Shown here piece by piece: positions 1 to 10,443 of a stretch of 21,329 nucleotides of DNA. Under the pieces are notes generated by a model. That model was given only the letters and a program-made list of their open reading frames with translations. It made no database searches and was not told the DNA's origin. The DNA comes from Daldinia sp. FL1419 (taxonomy: Eukaryota; Ascomycota; Sordariomycetes; Xylariales; Hypoxylaceae), in NCBI GenBank assembly GCA_025201765.1, contig MU623655.1, positions 1 to 21,329 on the forward strand, read 5' to 3'. How positions within the stretch are numbered: position 1 is the stretch's first letter; every line of letters begins with the position of its first letter. Made by a program: the position numbers and the translations under genes.

Positions 1-1719
1 ATAATATATCTAATGTATATTTTATATCTATTCTACCTTAACCTTTATTTATTTTTTTAGATCTATTTTATACATATAATGAAATTACTTTTTATTAACA
101 TATTATTTATTTTTATTAATAATATTTAAATCTTATATTCATTAATATACTACAATAATATAAAAATTTAATAATATATAAAAAATTAATAAATTTTATT
201 TTATTAATATTATAAAATATAATGTATAATAATTTTATAAAATGGTTTTATATTAATATTAGTAGGTGTACTTCATCTAATAACAATTGTATCTGGAATA
301 GATGTCTTACAGAAATATTGTTAATATATGTTAAAATAATATTTATTAAAGATATTTGAATATTTATAAATAATTTCTAAAATTAAAGCCTTTATTTATA
401 AACTAAATAATATTAAATCCTATTAAATATATAATATCTTATATAAATCTTAAATTATTTTCCATATTTTTAAAAATAATTAAAATTATTTACCCTTTTT
501 TTATCATTTTAGAAGATCTTTTATTATAAAAGATTTTATAACACATATTAATTAAATAATATCTAATAAAATACCTTTACAAATAATAAAATATATTAAA
601 AGTAAAAATATTTAAAGAAAAAAACCTACCCACCTTATTTATAACCAATGAATATCCTAAATTACATTAATCATCTTAACATTATCTACCAATATCACAT
701 ATAATTTAAAAGGCATAATAGTTATAATCCTAATAATAAAGGATTTATTTTCTTTTTTTTCTAATATTAATAATTTTAATAAATTATTAATATAACTGAT
801 ATTATATAATAAGGTTATAATAATAAAAATATAATATTCTTTAAACACTTTAAATACAAATATATAATCAATATAATCAAAATTAATTAAATTATAATAG
901 TTAATAAAATTACCTTTATTAAAAATAAACTATGCCTTCAATTTCTTAATTTCCTAAAAGAAAAATAAATTCATAATTAATATATTCTATATAATTTTTG
1001 ATAATTTTTAAAAAAACATTATTTATTATTAAATCCTAATTTATAAACCCATTTAATTATATTATTTAAATTATATTTCATTAAGTGTTATTTAGAATAA
1101 TTATAATCTTAATAATATATTATTTAAAACTTTACTATAAAGGTGAAAAATACTTCATAATTCTTTATTAATAATGGATTAAGATCTTAAATTAAGTAGA
1201 ATGTTATTTAAAATTTATATTATATAATTCAATTAATTATTATAATATTAATATAAATATTAAATTTAGATTTTAAGAAATCTTTTTTAATATCTTTAAT
1301 TTTAACTTTATTTTAATTTATTAATTTATTTTCATCAACTTTAAAAAATACTTATTTAAATAATATAGGACATTCCTTATATAAGTTTTATAATTATTTT
1401 ATTATTTTAAAATCTTTATAAGCATATTTATTCCAAAGAATAAGATGAAGTATTAATTGTATATTATATTTATTAAGGAGGATTTTTTTAATATTATGTT
1501 TATTAATTTCCTAAATCCAATATTTATAAAACTTATATTATTAAAAAGATTTTAGATTAATTGTTTAGAAATTGGAATAAAAAATGAAAAAAAATAAAAT
1601 TATTAATATAAATCCTTTCCTATTAAATTATTATAATTTATTATTTAATTATATTTTTTTATGAAATTTATAAAATGAATTTTAATATAAATATTAGGCT
1701 TAAGGATATTATTAATATA
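1..1719. other. A+T-rich degenerate block, unassigned
   Basis: This stretch is almost entirely A and T with very frequent TpA, as expected of heavily RIP-mutated repeat DNA. I could not place a transposon end or a known domain in it. The only coding-like piece is on the minus strand between about 1000 and 600. It includes a stop-free run from 848 to 657 with some acidic and basic residues, and the frame extends upstream with TAA/TAG stops. It may be the remains of another element or of the 3' part of the Plavaka-type element, whose terminal repeat I could not find. Confidence 0.5.
657..1000 (-). pseudogene. Coding-like relic of unknown family
   Basis: Minus-strand reading from about 1000 gives a stretch with few stops, then a 63-codon uninterrupted run (848-657) that includes the segment LLILEKKENKSFIIRIITI. 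The mixture of charged and hydrophobic residues is less random than the surroundings. If RIP acted here, many Lys, Asn and Ile codons were formerly Glu, Asp and Val. I recognise no domain. In sequence this rich in A and T an open run of about 60 codons can occur by chance, so this is a weak call. Confidence 0.25.
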
Positions 1720-4521
1720 TTATATTAAAATTTTCTCCATTTCTGGAACCAGATTATTTGTGATAGTCTTATTATTTGGAATTGGATCACCTATGATAGT
1801 CTTATTATTTAAAATTGGATCATCTATTATGATCTTATTATTTGGAATTAAATTATTTATAATGATTTTATTATTTAGAATTAAATTATTTATAATAATT
1901 TTATTATTTGGAATTAGATTGTTTGTAATAATCTCATTATTTAAAATAAATATAATTAAATTAATTTGTGTTTGTAAGGATTTAAATATATATATATAAA
2001 ACTTATAGAAAAGTTCTTTTACTTTTTGAATAATTTGCAACATTTTTAAACAATTAATTATAAGTAATTTGAACCTTATTAAAAAATAATTATTTTAAGT
2101 AATAGTAATTAAAGTTTAAATGATAATTGTAATTAAATTTCTATTTTTATTAGTTTTATTATAAAAGCTGTTTTTAATATACTTATATTTTAATTAGTTA
2201 TAAAAGAAAGGAGGAATTAAAATAAATTATATAATATAAAAAAATATATTATAACTGGTTAAATAATATTTTAATAATTGTAATTATTAATTATTAAGTA
2301 GAAATGGCTATATGTGTAATTGGATTGTATATTTATTAATAACTATAGCATTTATTATCTTATTTTGGAGAAATATATGTATTAAATTAATTATATTAAT
2401 ATATTTTGAATATACAGTATTAAATAGATATGAAAATATTAGATTAAATATTGGAATAATGGTTTTAAATGGCGGAATTAGGTTAATTATGTCTTATTAT
2501 ATACTATATACTTCTTTTATAAATTTATTTTTATATATATTAATTATTATATCTTATATATGTTTTTATTGGTAATAAAATTAATTATATATAATAATAT
2601 TAAAATTGAATGTATTATTTATTTAAAAAGTATTTCTTATTGTTCATATGTAATAACTGTAGTAAGAATAGTAAGCATGAGGTCCTTTCATTTTAGTATT
2701 TTCTATTTATTAAGGTATATTTCTAATGTAATATAGGGTAAATGTATATATCATAATATTTATTTTATTAATATTAAATATAATTAATTTATTTAAAACG
2801 TTAAGCCTTCCAAATGCTTTTATTATATCCGCAAAATTTGATTTATAAAACCCAAGGACCAATAGATATATATTATTAGGTTATAATCAATCTATTTGTA
2901 AGAATCCAGTTAGAATTAGGTAATCACCCATCAAAAAGCGATATAAGTTGCTATAAATGCTAAAACTGTTAATAAAATTTAGAAAAGGAATTGATATCAT
3001 TAATTTTATATTAGGGAGATTTTGGTTCCATATATTCTTAAATAGGTTTTGATTATACTATTAAATTTCTAATTTAGTATGTATAATATAAATATAATAA
3101 AGGGGTTATAATTCTTTAAAAATATATATTTAAAGATTTTTATTTATTTTTTAATTAATTATAAATATATATTTTAAAAAATAATATATATTTTTAAGGT
3201 TATCTATAGTTTGTGGTATTATAGAAATATTATATTTTGGCCAAAGAATATCTAATTTTATTAATTATTTTATATTAAGCTATAGTTAAAGAAGGAAAGG
3301 ATATTCAAAATATTTTCTAGCTTTATAATCAAAATGTATAAATATTAATTGATATGTATATATTTCTAATATATAAATTATTTCCAAATTTAATATTAAT
3401 TTTTTTTTTGTTTGTGGTAGATTTAATATTATATTATGTAGTTAATTGTTTTGGAAATTGTAGTAAATACCTTTTTAAATTTGTAATGCCTTTATAGTTT
3501 AGTTTTAATTTATATAAGAATCACTATATATATTTTAGCCAAATTTATATATCTGCCTAATATATAAATCATTATTATTTGTAATATTATTAATAATAGA
3601 ATGATAATAATATTTAGAATAAAGGCATTTATAATAGATAATATTATTTGGAAAGATAATAGCCTAAGAATTTGGAAAGTAAGGATAGTAGCTAATAGAT
3701 ATATATATAGATCTGGATTAATAATGGTTATAAAAGAATTTAGTTAGTTTATTAATAAATAGAGTTGATCCCTTATATATATTATTATAAATATTAAAAA
3801 TTAAAAATATTTTAAATAATGTAATTAAATTAAACAATATTAATTTTATTATAATTAAGGGTGGATAATTTAAGATATTAATTTTACATTTTTTTTAATT
3901 TACCTTTTTATATTAAGTTTGGAGGGCCATCTTCTCAAGGGCTTCTGCCTTGTAAATTTTGGATATAGTAGGTATCTTTTTACCTTTAAAAGATATTTCT
4001 ATTTTATATATTAATAACAAAGGTAAATATCTACATATATAATATATTAAAGTTAATAATTATTTTAAAAACCTTTATATTTTATTAAATTTATTATTAT
4101 TATTATTATGTAATAAAAGAAGGATTTTATATAATAATTTTTAAGTTGTACAACTTATACCTATAATATTTATAAATATTGTTATTGTAATTTCAAAATT
4201 AGAAAGGTTAAGGTTTGGATTATATTGACTATGAAATGCATATGAGGTATCTGTAATATTAGAAATCCTAATATTTAAAGCTTTAATTAATATTGGTATA
4301 TTAGGTAAAGTAGAATTTTTTTGGTGTAGTATTTAATATTATTGTAATAATAAAATTATATTTTCTTTACCTATATTATCATTTTTATTAAATCCTTTTG
4401 GATCCAATATTGGCATATCTTTAAATTTATCTTCATATGTAAGAGCAATTTCTATATTAGCCGGATCTAAAACTAACTCTATAATGCAGTTTATATTATT
4501 TCTAATATTATTATAATGCAT
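1720..4521 (-). pseudogene. Plavaka-type (KDZ/CMC-like) DDE transposase relic
   Basis: One minus-strand frame of about 934 codons runs from an ATG at 4521 to the stop at 1720. It is broken mostly by TAA/TAG where CAA/CAG fits. Landmarks follow the order I know for ascomycete Plavaka transposases. ELVLDPANIEIALTYEDKF is near residue 20. IPFLNFINSFSIYSNLYR near residue 510 resembles the S-x-D-G/D-F-S-x-Y-x-N-x-Y-R-S-x-x-G block. NNIYLLVLGFY is near 540-550. An I-P-x-x-I-E-N block followed by KGPHAYYSYYSYY near 600-620 matches the D-M-P-Q-Q-x-x-N-A-G ... H-x-A-x-x-x-C-R-x-C motif, with TGC read as TAC (Cys to Tyr). IFNLIFSYLFNTVYSKY near 690 matches the A-L-D-L-I ... D-x-x-H-S-E-Y block. The 33-bp minisatellite forms the C-terminal tail. 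The family call rests on motif order recalled, not on a search. The protein is dead: stops throughout and Cys lost. Confidence 0.72.
1750..1956 (-). repeat. 33-bp minisatellite, six copies
   Basis: A block related to CTTATTATTT recurs at exactly 33-bp steps starting at 1768, 1801, 1834, 1867, 1900 and 1933. On the minus strand the array encodes an 11-residue repeat of the type NNKIIINNLIP or DDPIPNNKTII. It lies in frame at the C-terminal end of the Plavaka-type transposase relic. The period is a multiple of three and all copies keep one frame, so the array expanded while the gene was still coding. Copies toward 1750 keep Asp, Gly and Thr where the others have Asn and Ile, which fits uneven RIP. 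Confidence 0.9.
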
Positions 4522-4547
4522 TTCATTTAAATTAATAATTTTTATTA

Positions 4548-4868
4548 TTAAATAATATTAATATTAAATTTAAATAAATATAAAGATTTTGTATTTTCAT
4601 AATCACTATTATTATAATTGTTATTATTATTGTTATAATTATTTTTAAAATTAATTAAAAATTTATTATTTATATAATTATATTTATTAATAAATTTAAT
4701 AGTGTGTATAATATTAATATTTTTAAAATTAGTATAAAATATGTTTTTTTTAACCCTTTTTTCTTTATCAATTGATGTTTTATTAATAGAGTTTATATAT
4801 AATGTAAGTAAATTATTAATTGTTTGATCATTATTGTTATTATTTTGTAAATGTGTATATCTACCCAT
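4548..4868 (-). pseudogene. Probable N-terminal part of the Plavaka-type transposase, in another frame
   Basis: A 106-codon stop-free minus-strand run starts with an ATG at 4868 and lies directly upstream of the main transposase frame. It is rich in Asn (runs of five and six AAT codons) and has a short basic cluster (KEKRVKKN). A frame change somewhere between 4550 and 4525 separates it from the main frame. That could be a decayed intron or an old indel. In A+T-rich DNA such a long open run is unlikely by chance, though AAT repeats bias against stops. The Asn runs may be former Asp runs, because (GAT)n becomes (AAT)n when each TpG turns into TpA. Confidence 0.5.
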
Positions 4869-5456
4869 AAATTTAGATATATGTATCCTTAAAAAAGGTA
4901 ATATTTCTGTTTGTTATTTGTATTGTATTATTGTAAAATATTTAGTTTTTATAAATGGGAATATTAAAAAGAAAAGGATAAAATAAAATAAAGGTAATAA
5001 ATAATAATATCTAATTTGGTTATTAGTTAAAAAAATTTTTTTTTTTAGAAATAAAAAAAAAAGAAAGAGAATTAATATAAATAAAATAAAATAATATTTA
5101 TTTATATTTTTGCCATCTAAAAAGGGGGGGGTACTTACCCTACAAAATTAATTATACTTACTTTTTGTAATTGTATTTTTATTTATATTATTAATTTTTA
5201 AATAATAAATCTAAAAAATACCCCTTTAAAATCATATAAAAAATTAGGTTAAAAAAATATTATTTATTATTTATATTTTCTTATTAAATTTAAAGTTAAT
5301 TTTATTATTACGTATTAACTTTCCCCTCTTTTAATATTTCTTTTTTTAATTTCATACTTGCTAAAACTTCTATTTTTAATTATTAATAATATAAATGTTT
5401 TATTAATATTTATTAATTAAAATTATAAATAATAAATAATAATTAAAAATATTTAA
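4869..5456. other. Spacer between divergent relic genes
   Basis: This interval separates the minus-strand transposase relic from the plus-strand relic that begins near 5457. It holds A- and T-runs near 5033-5065, a G8 run near 5124-5131 followed by TACTTACCCTAC, and otherwise featureless A+T-rich DNA. By position it could have held a shared promoter region for two divergent genes of one element. No motif proves this, and no terminal inverted repeat was found here. Confidence 0.4.
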
Positions 5457-7581
5457 TTAATTCAAATAATTAAAGAAATAACTATAAGTAATAAAATTCC
5501 AAGCTTATCCTCATATGCTACTAGAGGCCCACCACCATTTATTTGGGATCTTCAAAGAATATTAAAAGATAATCACCATATATTAAGAAACATACCTTTT
5601 CTAAATGTACCTTTTATAAGAGATATTATAATATCCTCTTTTATTGTATTAAATTTAACAAATAAGAAATGGTATTAGGATAAATTACCATTTACATTAA
5701 CCCCTATCTTTAACAATTCCCTACCATTATATATAAATAATTAAAATATTAAAATGTTATTTTTTAAAGAATTGTACCTAATTTATTTTATTAAGTCAAT
5801 TTAAAAAAGATTGGTACATTTTGAGGAAACTATTACGTACCTCATATATAACTGGAAGAATAATATTAATAACAATAAAGGATTAAATGTTACAAAAATA
5901 ATGGAAGTTAAAGAGAAATGTGATTGGGAAATGTAAAAATATATTTTTGTTTTTCAATTTATAGGAGCTATATTATGGATAATTTAGAAGAATACCTTAG
6001 GTATTAATATATCTTCTTAATTATATAAGGTGCTTTAGGAATATATATAAACAATATTTAAAAATATAAAATATATTATTTTATTTAAATAACTTTATAT
6101 AAATATTATATAATAATAATTTATAATTAATAAATTCTTTAATATAAATAAGGGTTATATTAATTAATTTATTTAAGATTATTTTAAGGATATTTTATAA
6201 AATTAAGGTAATAAAATAAATTATTATTTTTTATGAAATTAATTTGAAAATTATTTTAATATTAATGCCTTTAAAGGCATATAAGACCTTATAATATATA
6301 AAGTTATAAATATTAATAAAATATTTAGTGATAAAGAGGGATTAGCTTTTATTTATTTAAAGTGCACCTACACTATTGTTTTAATATTAATAATTATTTT
6401 GGTTAAATTAGAGTAAAATATGAACCCTAATAGGTATTGGAAATTAGAGAATAATAATAATAATAATTTTTAGAAGTAAGATTAATTGATTTAAAAGACT
6501 ATACGGGAGATATTTAAATCTTTGTTTTACCTTAGAATATTTAAGAATATCTAACTATCCAAATTCATTTGGGCCCTGTTTAAACCAATATAAAAATTAT
6601 TATAAAAGAAAGTGACCAAAATATTGAAATATATTTGAAAAATTAAGGAATATATCCAAGATTTAAAAATGGATGAGAATAATATAGGCCCCTTTTTATC
6701 AAAAAGAATAAAGGTATTCTACAATAAACCAAAATTGAATAATAATAATAATAATAATGATTTATTTAATAAAAATATTATTATCAATATTTAATTTATT
6801 AATTAAATAAAGATTATAAAATATTTTAATTTTAATTTAAACAATTTTAATAATTATAGTTAAAATACCCTATAAGGTGCTGAAATTGGTTTTTAGAATA
6901 GTTCTTATACTGATCTCATTAATAGTCCCAGTAATCCAGAACCTTTTATCAACTATGAGCTGTCCTAAGGAAGTAATGTGGCATATAATAGATTTGTAAC
7001 CAAATATCCACCCCCCACTCTAGTTCAACAATCTACCTAAATAATTAAGAGTTCAAAAGATTAGGAGGTTAAAATATTTATATCTCAATTAATTATAAAA
7101 GTAGTAAAGAAGAAGGGTAAAACAAGCACATTTTTTAATCCTATTAATAACATACCTATTAATATACCTATTAATATACCTATTAATATACACATTAATA
7201 CATTTACTAATATACCTATTTATTCATCCACTAATATATTTAATAAATTAATTTAAGAGTTAAGTAATCAGGTTAATAGGGAAAGAATTAATTTATTTAA
7301 TAAATTTAATTTTATAAATATTAATATTAGGTGTAATAGGGAAAGAAATAATATAGATTGGGAATTTCCTAATGGGAATATAAATTTTATAGAATTTTTT
7401 ATATATTAGGCAAACCTATATTATATAGGTTATTATTAAATAATGGCTTTTATAATATATAAATATAAAATTATATTATTATTATATTTAATTATTGTAT
7501 ATTCTTTATTATAGGGAATTTTATATAAGATAAAATATTATTTGAATAAATCTTTGATATTGGGAAAGATTATGGTTATAT
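5457..7581 (+). pseudogene. Long relic protein gene, family not recognised
   Basis: A single plus-strand frame of about 700 codons runs without a frameshift up to the LTR insertion at 7582. Interruptions are TAA/TAG, plus TGA at 6234-6236 and 6636-6638. Stops are sparse in 5496-5950, where the other two plus frames and the opposite strand are clearly worse. Readable pieces include RGPPPFIWDLQRILKDN (from 5523), MNPNRYWKLENNNNNN (from 6420), SSYTDLINSPSNPEPFIN and VAYNRFVTKYPPPTLVQQS (about 6904-7035), and a Pro-Ile-Asn repeat at 7140-7206. There is a Lys-rich patch near 7105. Asn runs may be mutated Asp runs, which would make the original acidic. I see no reverse transcriptase, integrase or known transposase motif. 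It is divergent from the Plavaka-type relic and could be a second gene of that element or a separate element. Confidence 0.55.
7140..7206 (+). repeat. 12-bp tandem repeat inside the relic frame
   Basis: The unit CCTATTAATATA recurs about five times with a 12-bp step and reads as repeated Pro-Ile-Asn-Ile. It is in frame with the relic gene from 5457 to 7581. Like the 33-bp array in the neighbouring transposase relic, its period is a multiple of three, so it probably expanded while the frame was translated. Confidence 0.8.
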
Positions 7582-8017
7582 TGAACCGGTGCAGTGTGAG
7601 TATGTGGTTGGAATACATAATAGGGATACGTAATAGGAGTATGCAGCAGGAGTACGTAATAGGAGCTATTCTGGAGGACCCCCTGATAGACCTTTATAAG
7701 GTTTATATATATTTGTTTGGATATATATAGGCTTTAGTAGTTGTTTTCTTGCCTAATCAGTATAAGTTATAGATAGTTTTTTAGAGATTGTTTTTATATA
7801 GTTTTATATAGATAATATATATTTTTTTGGGCCTATACCTCATCTTATGCGCTATTATTGCAGAGTAGTTACATATAGTAGTTTATTTATCTGATTGTTT
7901 TGATATTTCTGTTAGGATATAATCACCTTGTATCCTCGAGCTTATATAGTTTTTGGTTGTTATGGGTTAGTTGAAGTGTAGGGTATATCTTGTAGGAGTT
8001 ATTAGAGCTTCTGTTTA
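7582..8017 (+). repeat. Left LTR (436 bp)
   Basis: The repeat begins TGAACCGGTGCAG and ends CTGTTTA, where the final TA stands for CA. It aligns over its full length with 10008-10443 without any gap that I could find. Most C positions kept in the right copy are T here, while G is preserved, so this copy was mutated on the plus strand. Near its start an imperfect 12-13 bp unit of the type GGAGTACGTAATA recurs about four times. Confidence 0.93.
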
Positions 8018-8018
8018 G

Positions 8019-8034
8019 TGGCGATTATATAGAG
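8019..8034 (+). other. Primer-binding site candidate
   Basis: The sequence TGGCGATTATATAG begins one base after the left LTR. TGG at this place is the usual complement of the CCA end of a tRNA. Several T may be RIP-mutated C, so the tRNA cannot be named. Confidence 0.55.
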
Positions 8035-8326
8035 TTTTTGAACACTGCAGTTCTTTAGTTTTAGGATGATTATCTATTAGGACTGTTATTATAAGGATTG
8101 ATATTAATTAGGACTGAGATATACAAAGATTTAAAAAATATGGCTAATATTATTTATATTACTCTAATTAAAACTGATATTGTTTGATTAGGACAATTAT
8201 AATCTTAGGTTAAAGAAAATAGATATTAAGAATGAGGAGTGAGGGATATTAATTTAACCCTTAAAACTTTAAACTAATCTTAATACACCTAAAACCTTTA
8301 CATAACTAATATTGAAAATCTAAAAT

Positions 8327-8896
8327 ATGGAGAATACTTTAAAATTGTACAATCAGACAATATACAACCTAGCAGCACAATATAAAGCAATTCAGAGTAC
8401 CGAAATACCGAAAATGGATTAGACGCAAACTTAGAATTACCAATTAGGCTATTCAAGGACAAAGAGCTTATATACGGACATCCAAAACACTACAGAGAAT
8501 CAGTCAGACACTTACAAAGAATTACGAAGCACTACAAGGGATTACAGACATTACAGAGATATACAGTTATTATAAAAGATATAGTTATGAAGTTTGAATC
8601 GTATTCAGATCACGTGTCAATAAGGACAAGACCGATCAGATGATTAAACATAAATATTAAGAGATATATTATACAGATATTTAAAGATTATTGTAGGTCC
8701 AATAATAGAGCAATATTTATGGAAAGATATAGAGATGAATTTACAGGAAATACAGCTTCAGGATTATTATTACAGTGTCTAATTAGATTATTTACGTGGA
8801 AAGGATGGAGTATATTTGAAGTTATTGTTATTTTGATATTGATTTATATATTATGATTCATTAAAGTTAAAATTAAAATCACTATTAACTAATTAA
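8327..8896 (+). pseudogene. Gag-like relic frame of the short LTR element
   Basis: The frame opens with ATG at 8327 and reads MENTLKLYNQTIYNLAAQY, a Gln- and Asn-rich stretch likely to be helical. The first 80 codons have only two TAG stops, both at places where CAG fits. Further TAA/TAG and three TGA break the second half, and TAA at 8894-8896 closes it. Its place just after the leader of an LTR element suggests a gag start. No zinc knuckle (C-x2-C-x4-H-x4-C) is visible. It is followed by a second coding-like stretch in another frame. Confidence 0.5.
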
Positions 8897-9768
8897 ATAA
8901 AAAACTAAACGCAGTTAAAGATTATGGCACCACAAAAACTACCTATATAGGATGGATTGAATAAGAAGATATATCATTTCTTTATATATTAGTATATCAA
9001 TATATAATATCCCTTATACAATCAACATAAGTACAACCAATTAATTAAATACATGATATATTATTTGATTAGCCTGAATATAACACGCCATTATCTTATG
9101 AAACACCTATAGTACCTATAACACACAATCATATATTAGTACCTTATAAAGACGATATAAATCAGAATATCATATATAGCTACCAAAAAAAACAAGACAA
9201 TTATATCAAATCTGATCAGGAAGAGATCACACAGAAAGATACAATATAAAAGCATTCTGAGAGTTCTGAACCTAGAAGTCTACCACCACAAATTACAATT
9301 GTACTAAAGCTGTTAAGTATAAGAACATCACCTATACATACACAGCTAATCAGTGTTAATTCAGCCAGTGTATAGCAAAAGCAAACACCTACTATTAAGA
9401 CCAGGCATTTAAAGAAAAAGAAGAAGAAGAAAAGAAAAAAAAACATTGAAGTGTTTTTGATCTAAATAAGTCCTGAAGAGACGAAAAGAAGAAGCTATAA
9501 TCTTACCATTTATAATTCAATTATAAGATTATTAAGTGATAATTATTAATTGAAACAAATATATTAAATAGTATTAATATACTTTTCTTCATACAGCACT
9601 TTCTCAACAACAACACAGATTTCTCTTATTCAGAACTTATATTGTACCTAATCAGTTCAGTATGCCTCATACAATATACATATCATACCAATATCGCGAC
9701 AATTACCAACTACTATCAACATCATCAAATCAACTAATACAACAAAATAATCAACTACAGACACTTGA
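8893..9768 (+). pseudogene. Second relic frame of the LTR element, Lys-tract protein
   Basis: This frame runs to TGA at 9766-9768 and is broken only by TAA/TAG. From about 9088 to 9410 it is almost stop-free. It includes the acidic and polar segment SDQEEITQKDTI near 9208 and then a run of basic residues (9411-9443) coded by AAG/AAA/AGA. An acidic stretch followed by a Lys cluster is compatible with the C-terminal half of a gag or with a nucleic-acid-binding protein, but no domain is recognised. The overlapping frame that starts with ATG at 8924 is also broken only by TAA/TAG for a long way, so the true frame is not fully settled. Confidence 0.42.
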
Positions 9769-9998
9769 AGATAATTGATCAGTCGAGCCAAAATACAGTA
9801 CTACGACCAATTGAAGAATTGGGGAGCTAAGAATACATTCGTTTTAAGATTTTCCTTTATACATATCTTGGATTTATACTGATTATTTTGGCTTACATGG
9901 ATTTCAAATCAGCTGATCAATTTGGTTACATTTCCTTACAGTCTTTCCGGTTTGTTTTGTCAAGATTGACTCACTGAACAAGCCACTTCATCAACTCT

Positions 9999-10007
9999 GG
10001 GGAGCTC
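9999..10007 (+). other. Polypurine tract before the right LTR
   Basis: The sequence GGGGAGCTC abuts the first base of the right LTR. The same GGGGAGCT word occurs about 180 bp upstream (9820-9827), which could be a second priming tract or a remnant duplication. Purine tracts at this position prime plus-strand synthesis in LTR elements. Confidence 0.6.
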
Positions 10008-10443
10008 TAAACCGGTACAATATAAGTACGTGGTTAGAATATACAATAAGGATACATAATAAGAATACGCAACAGGAATACGTAATAAGAACTATTCCAG
10101 AAGACCCCCTAATAAACCCCTATAAAATTTATACACACTCATTTAAATATATATAAGCCTCAATAGTTGTTTTCCTACCTAATTAATACAAGTCATAAAT
10201 AATTCTTCAAAAATCATTTTCATATAACTTCATATAAATAATATACACTCTTTTAGGCCTATACCTCATCCTACACACTACCATTACAAAACAATCACAT
10301 ATAACAATTCATCTATCTAATCATCTCAATACCTTTATCAAAATATAATTACCTTATATCCTTAAACTTATACAACCTCTGGTTACTATAGGTTAATTGA
10401 AGTGTAGGGTATATCCTGCAGGAGCTATCAGAGCTCCTATTCA
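10008..10443 (+). repeat. Right LTR (436 bp)
   Basis: This copy starts TAAACCGGTACAA and ends CTCCTATTCA. Compared with the left LTR it keeps C and has lost G to A, so it was mutated on the minus strand. Near its end GGAGCT and AGCTCC (10421-10437) can form a 6-bp stem with a 5-nt loop. The two LTRs together preserve nearly every original base in one copy or the other. Confidence 0.93.

Larger units (their letters stand above)
7582..10443 (+). mobile_element. Complete short LTR retrotransposon, gag-only (TR-GAG-like)
   Basis: Two direct repeats of exactly 436 bp enclose a 1990-bp interior. The termini are TG...CA, with RIP versions TA at the start of the right LTR and TA at the end of the left LTR. 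A TGG-starting primer-binding site follows the left LTR and a purine tract precedes the right one. The flanks share ATAT (7578-7581 and 10444-10447), a possible 4-bp target duplication in A+T-rich DNA. The interior shows gag-like coding only: no protease, reverse transcriptase, RNase H or integrase fits in the space. It would therefore have been non-autonomous, like the terminal-repeat-with-GAG class, or an internal deletion of a full element. Confidence 0.9.

Noticed and set aside
2312..2575. Plus-strand 87-codon open run of hydrophobic residues
   Set aside because: It lies antisense to the better-supported Plavaka-type transposase relic and has no independent support.
7140..7206. CRISPR-like array
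   Set aside because: The repeats are head to tail without spacers and in frame with a relic gene.
9216..9446. Minus-strand open run starting with many Phe residues
   Set aside because: It is the reverse of the plus-strand Lys tract of the LTR element's relic frame.
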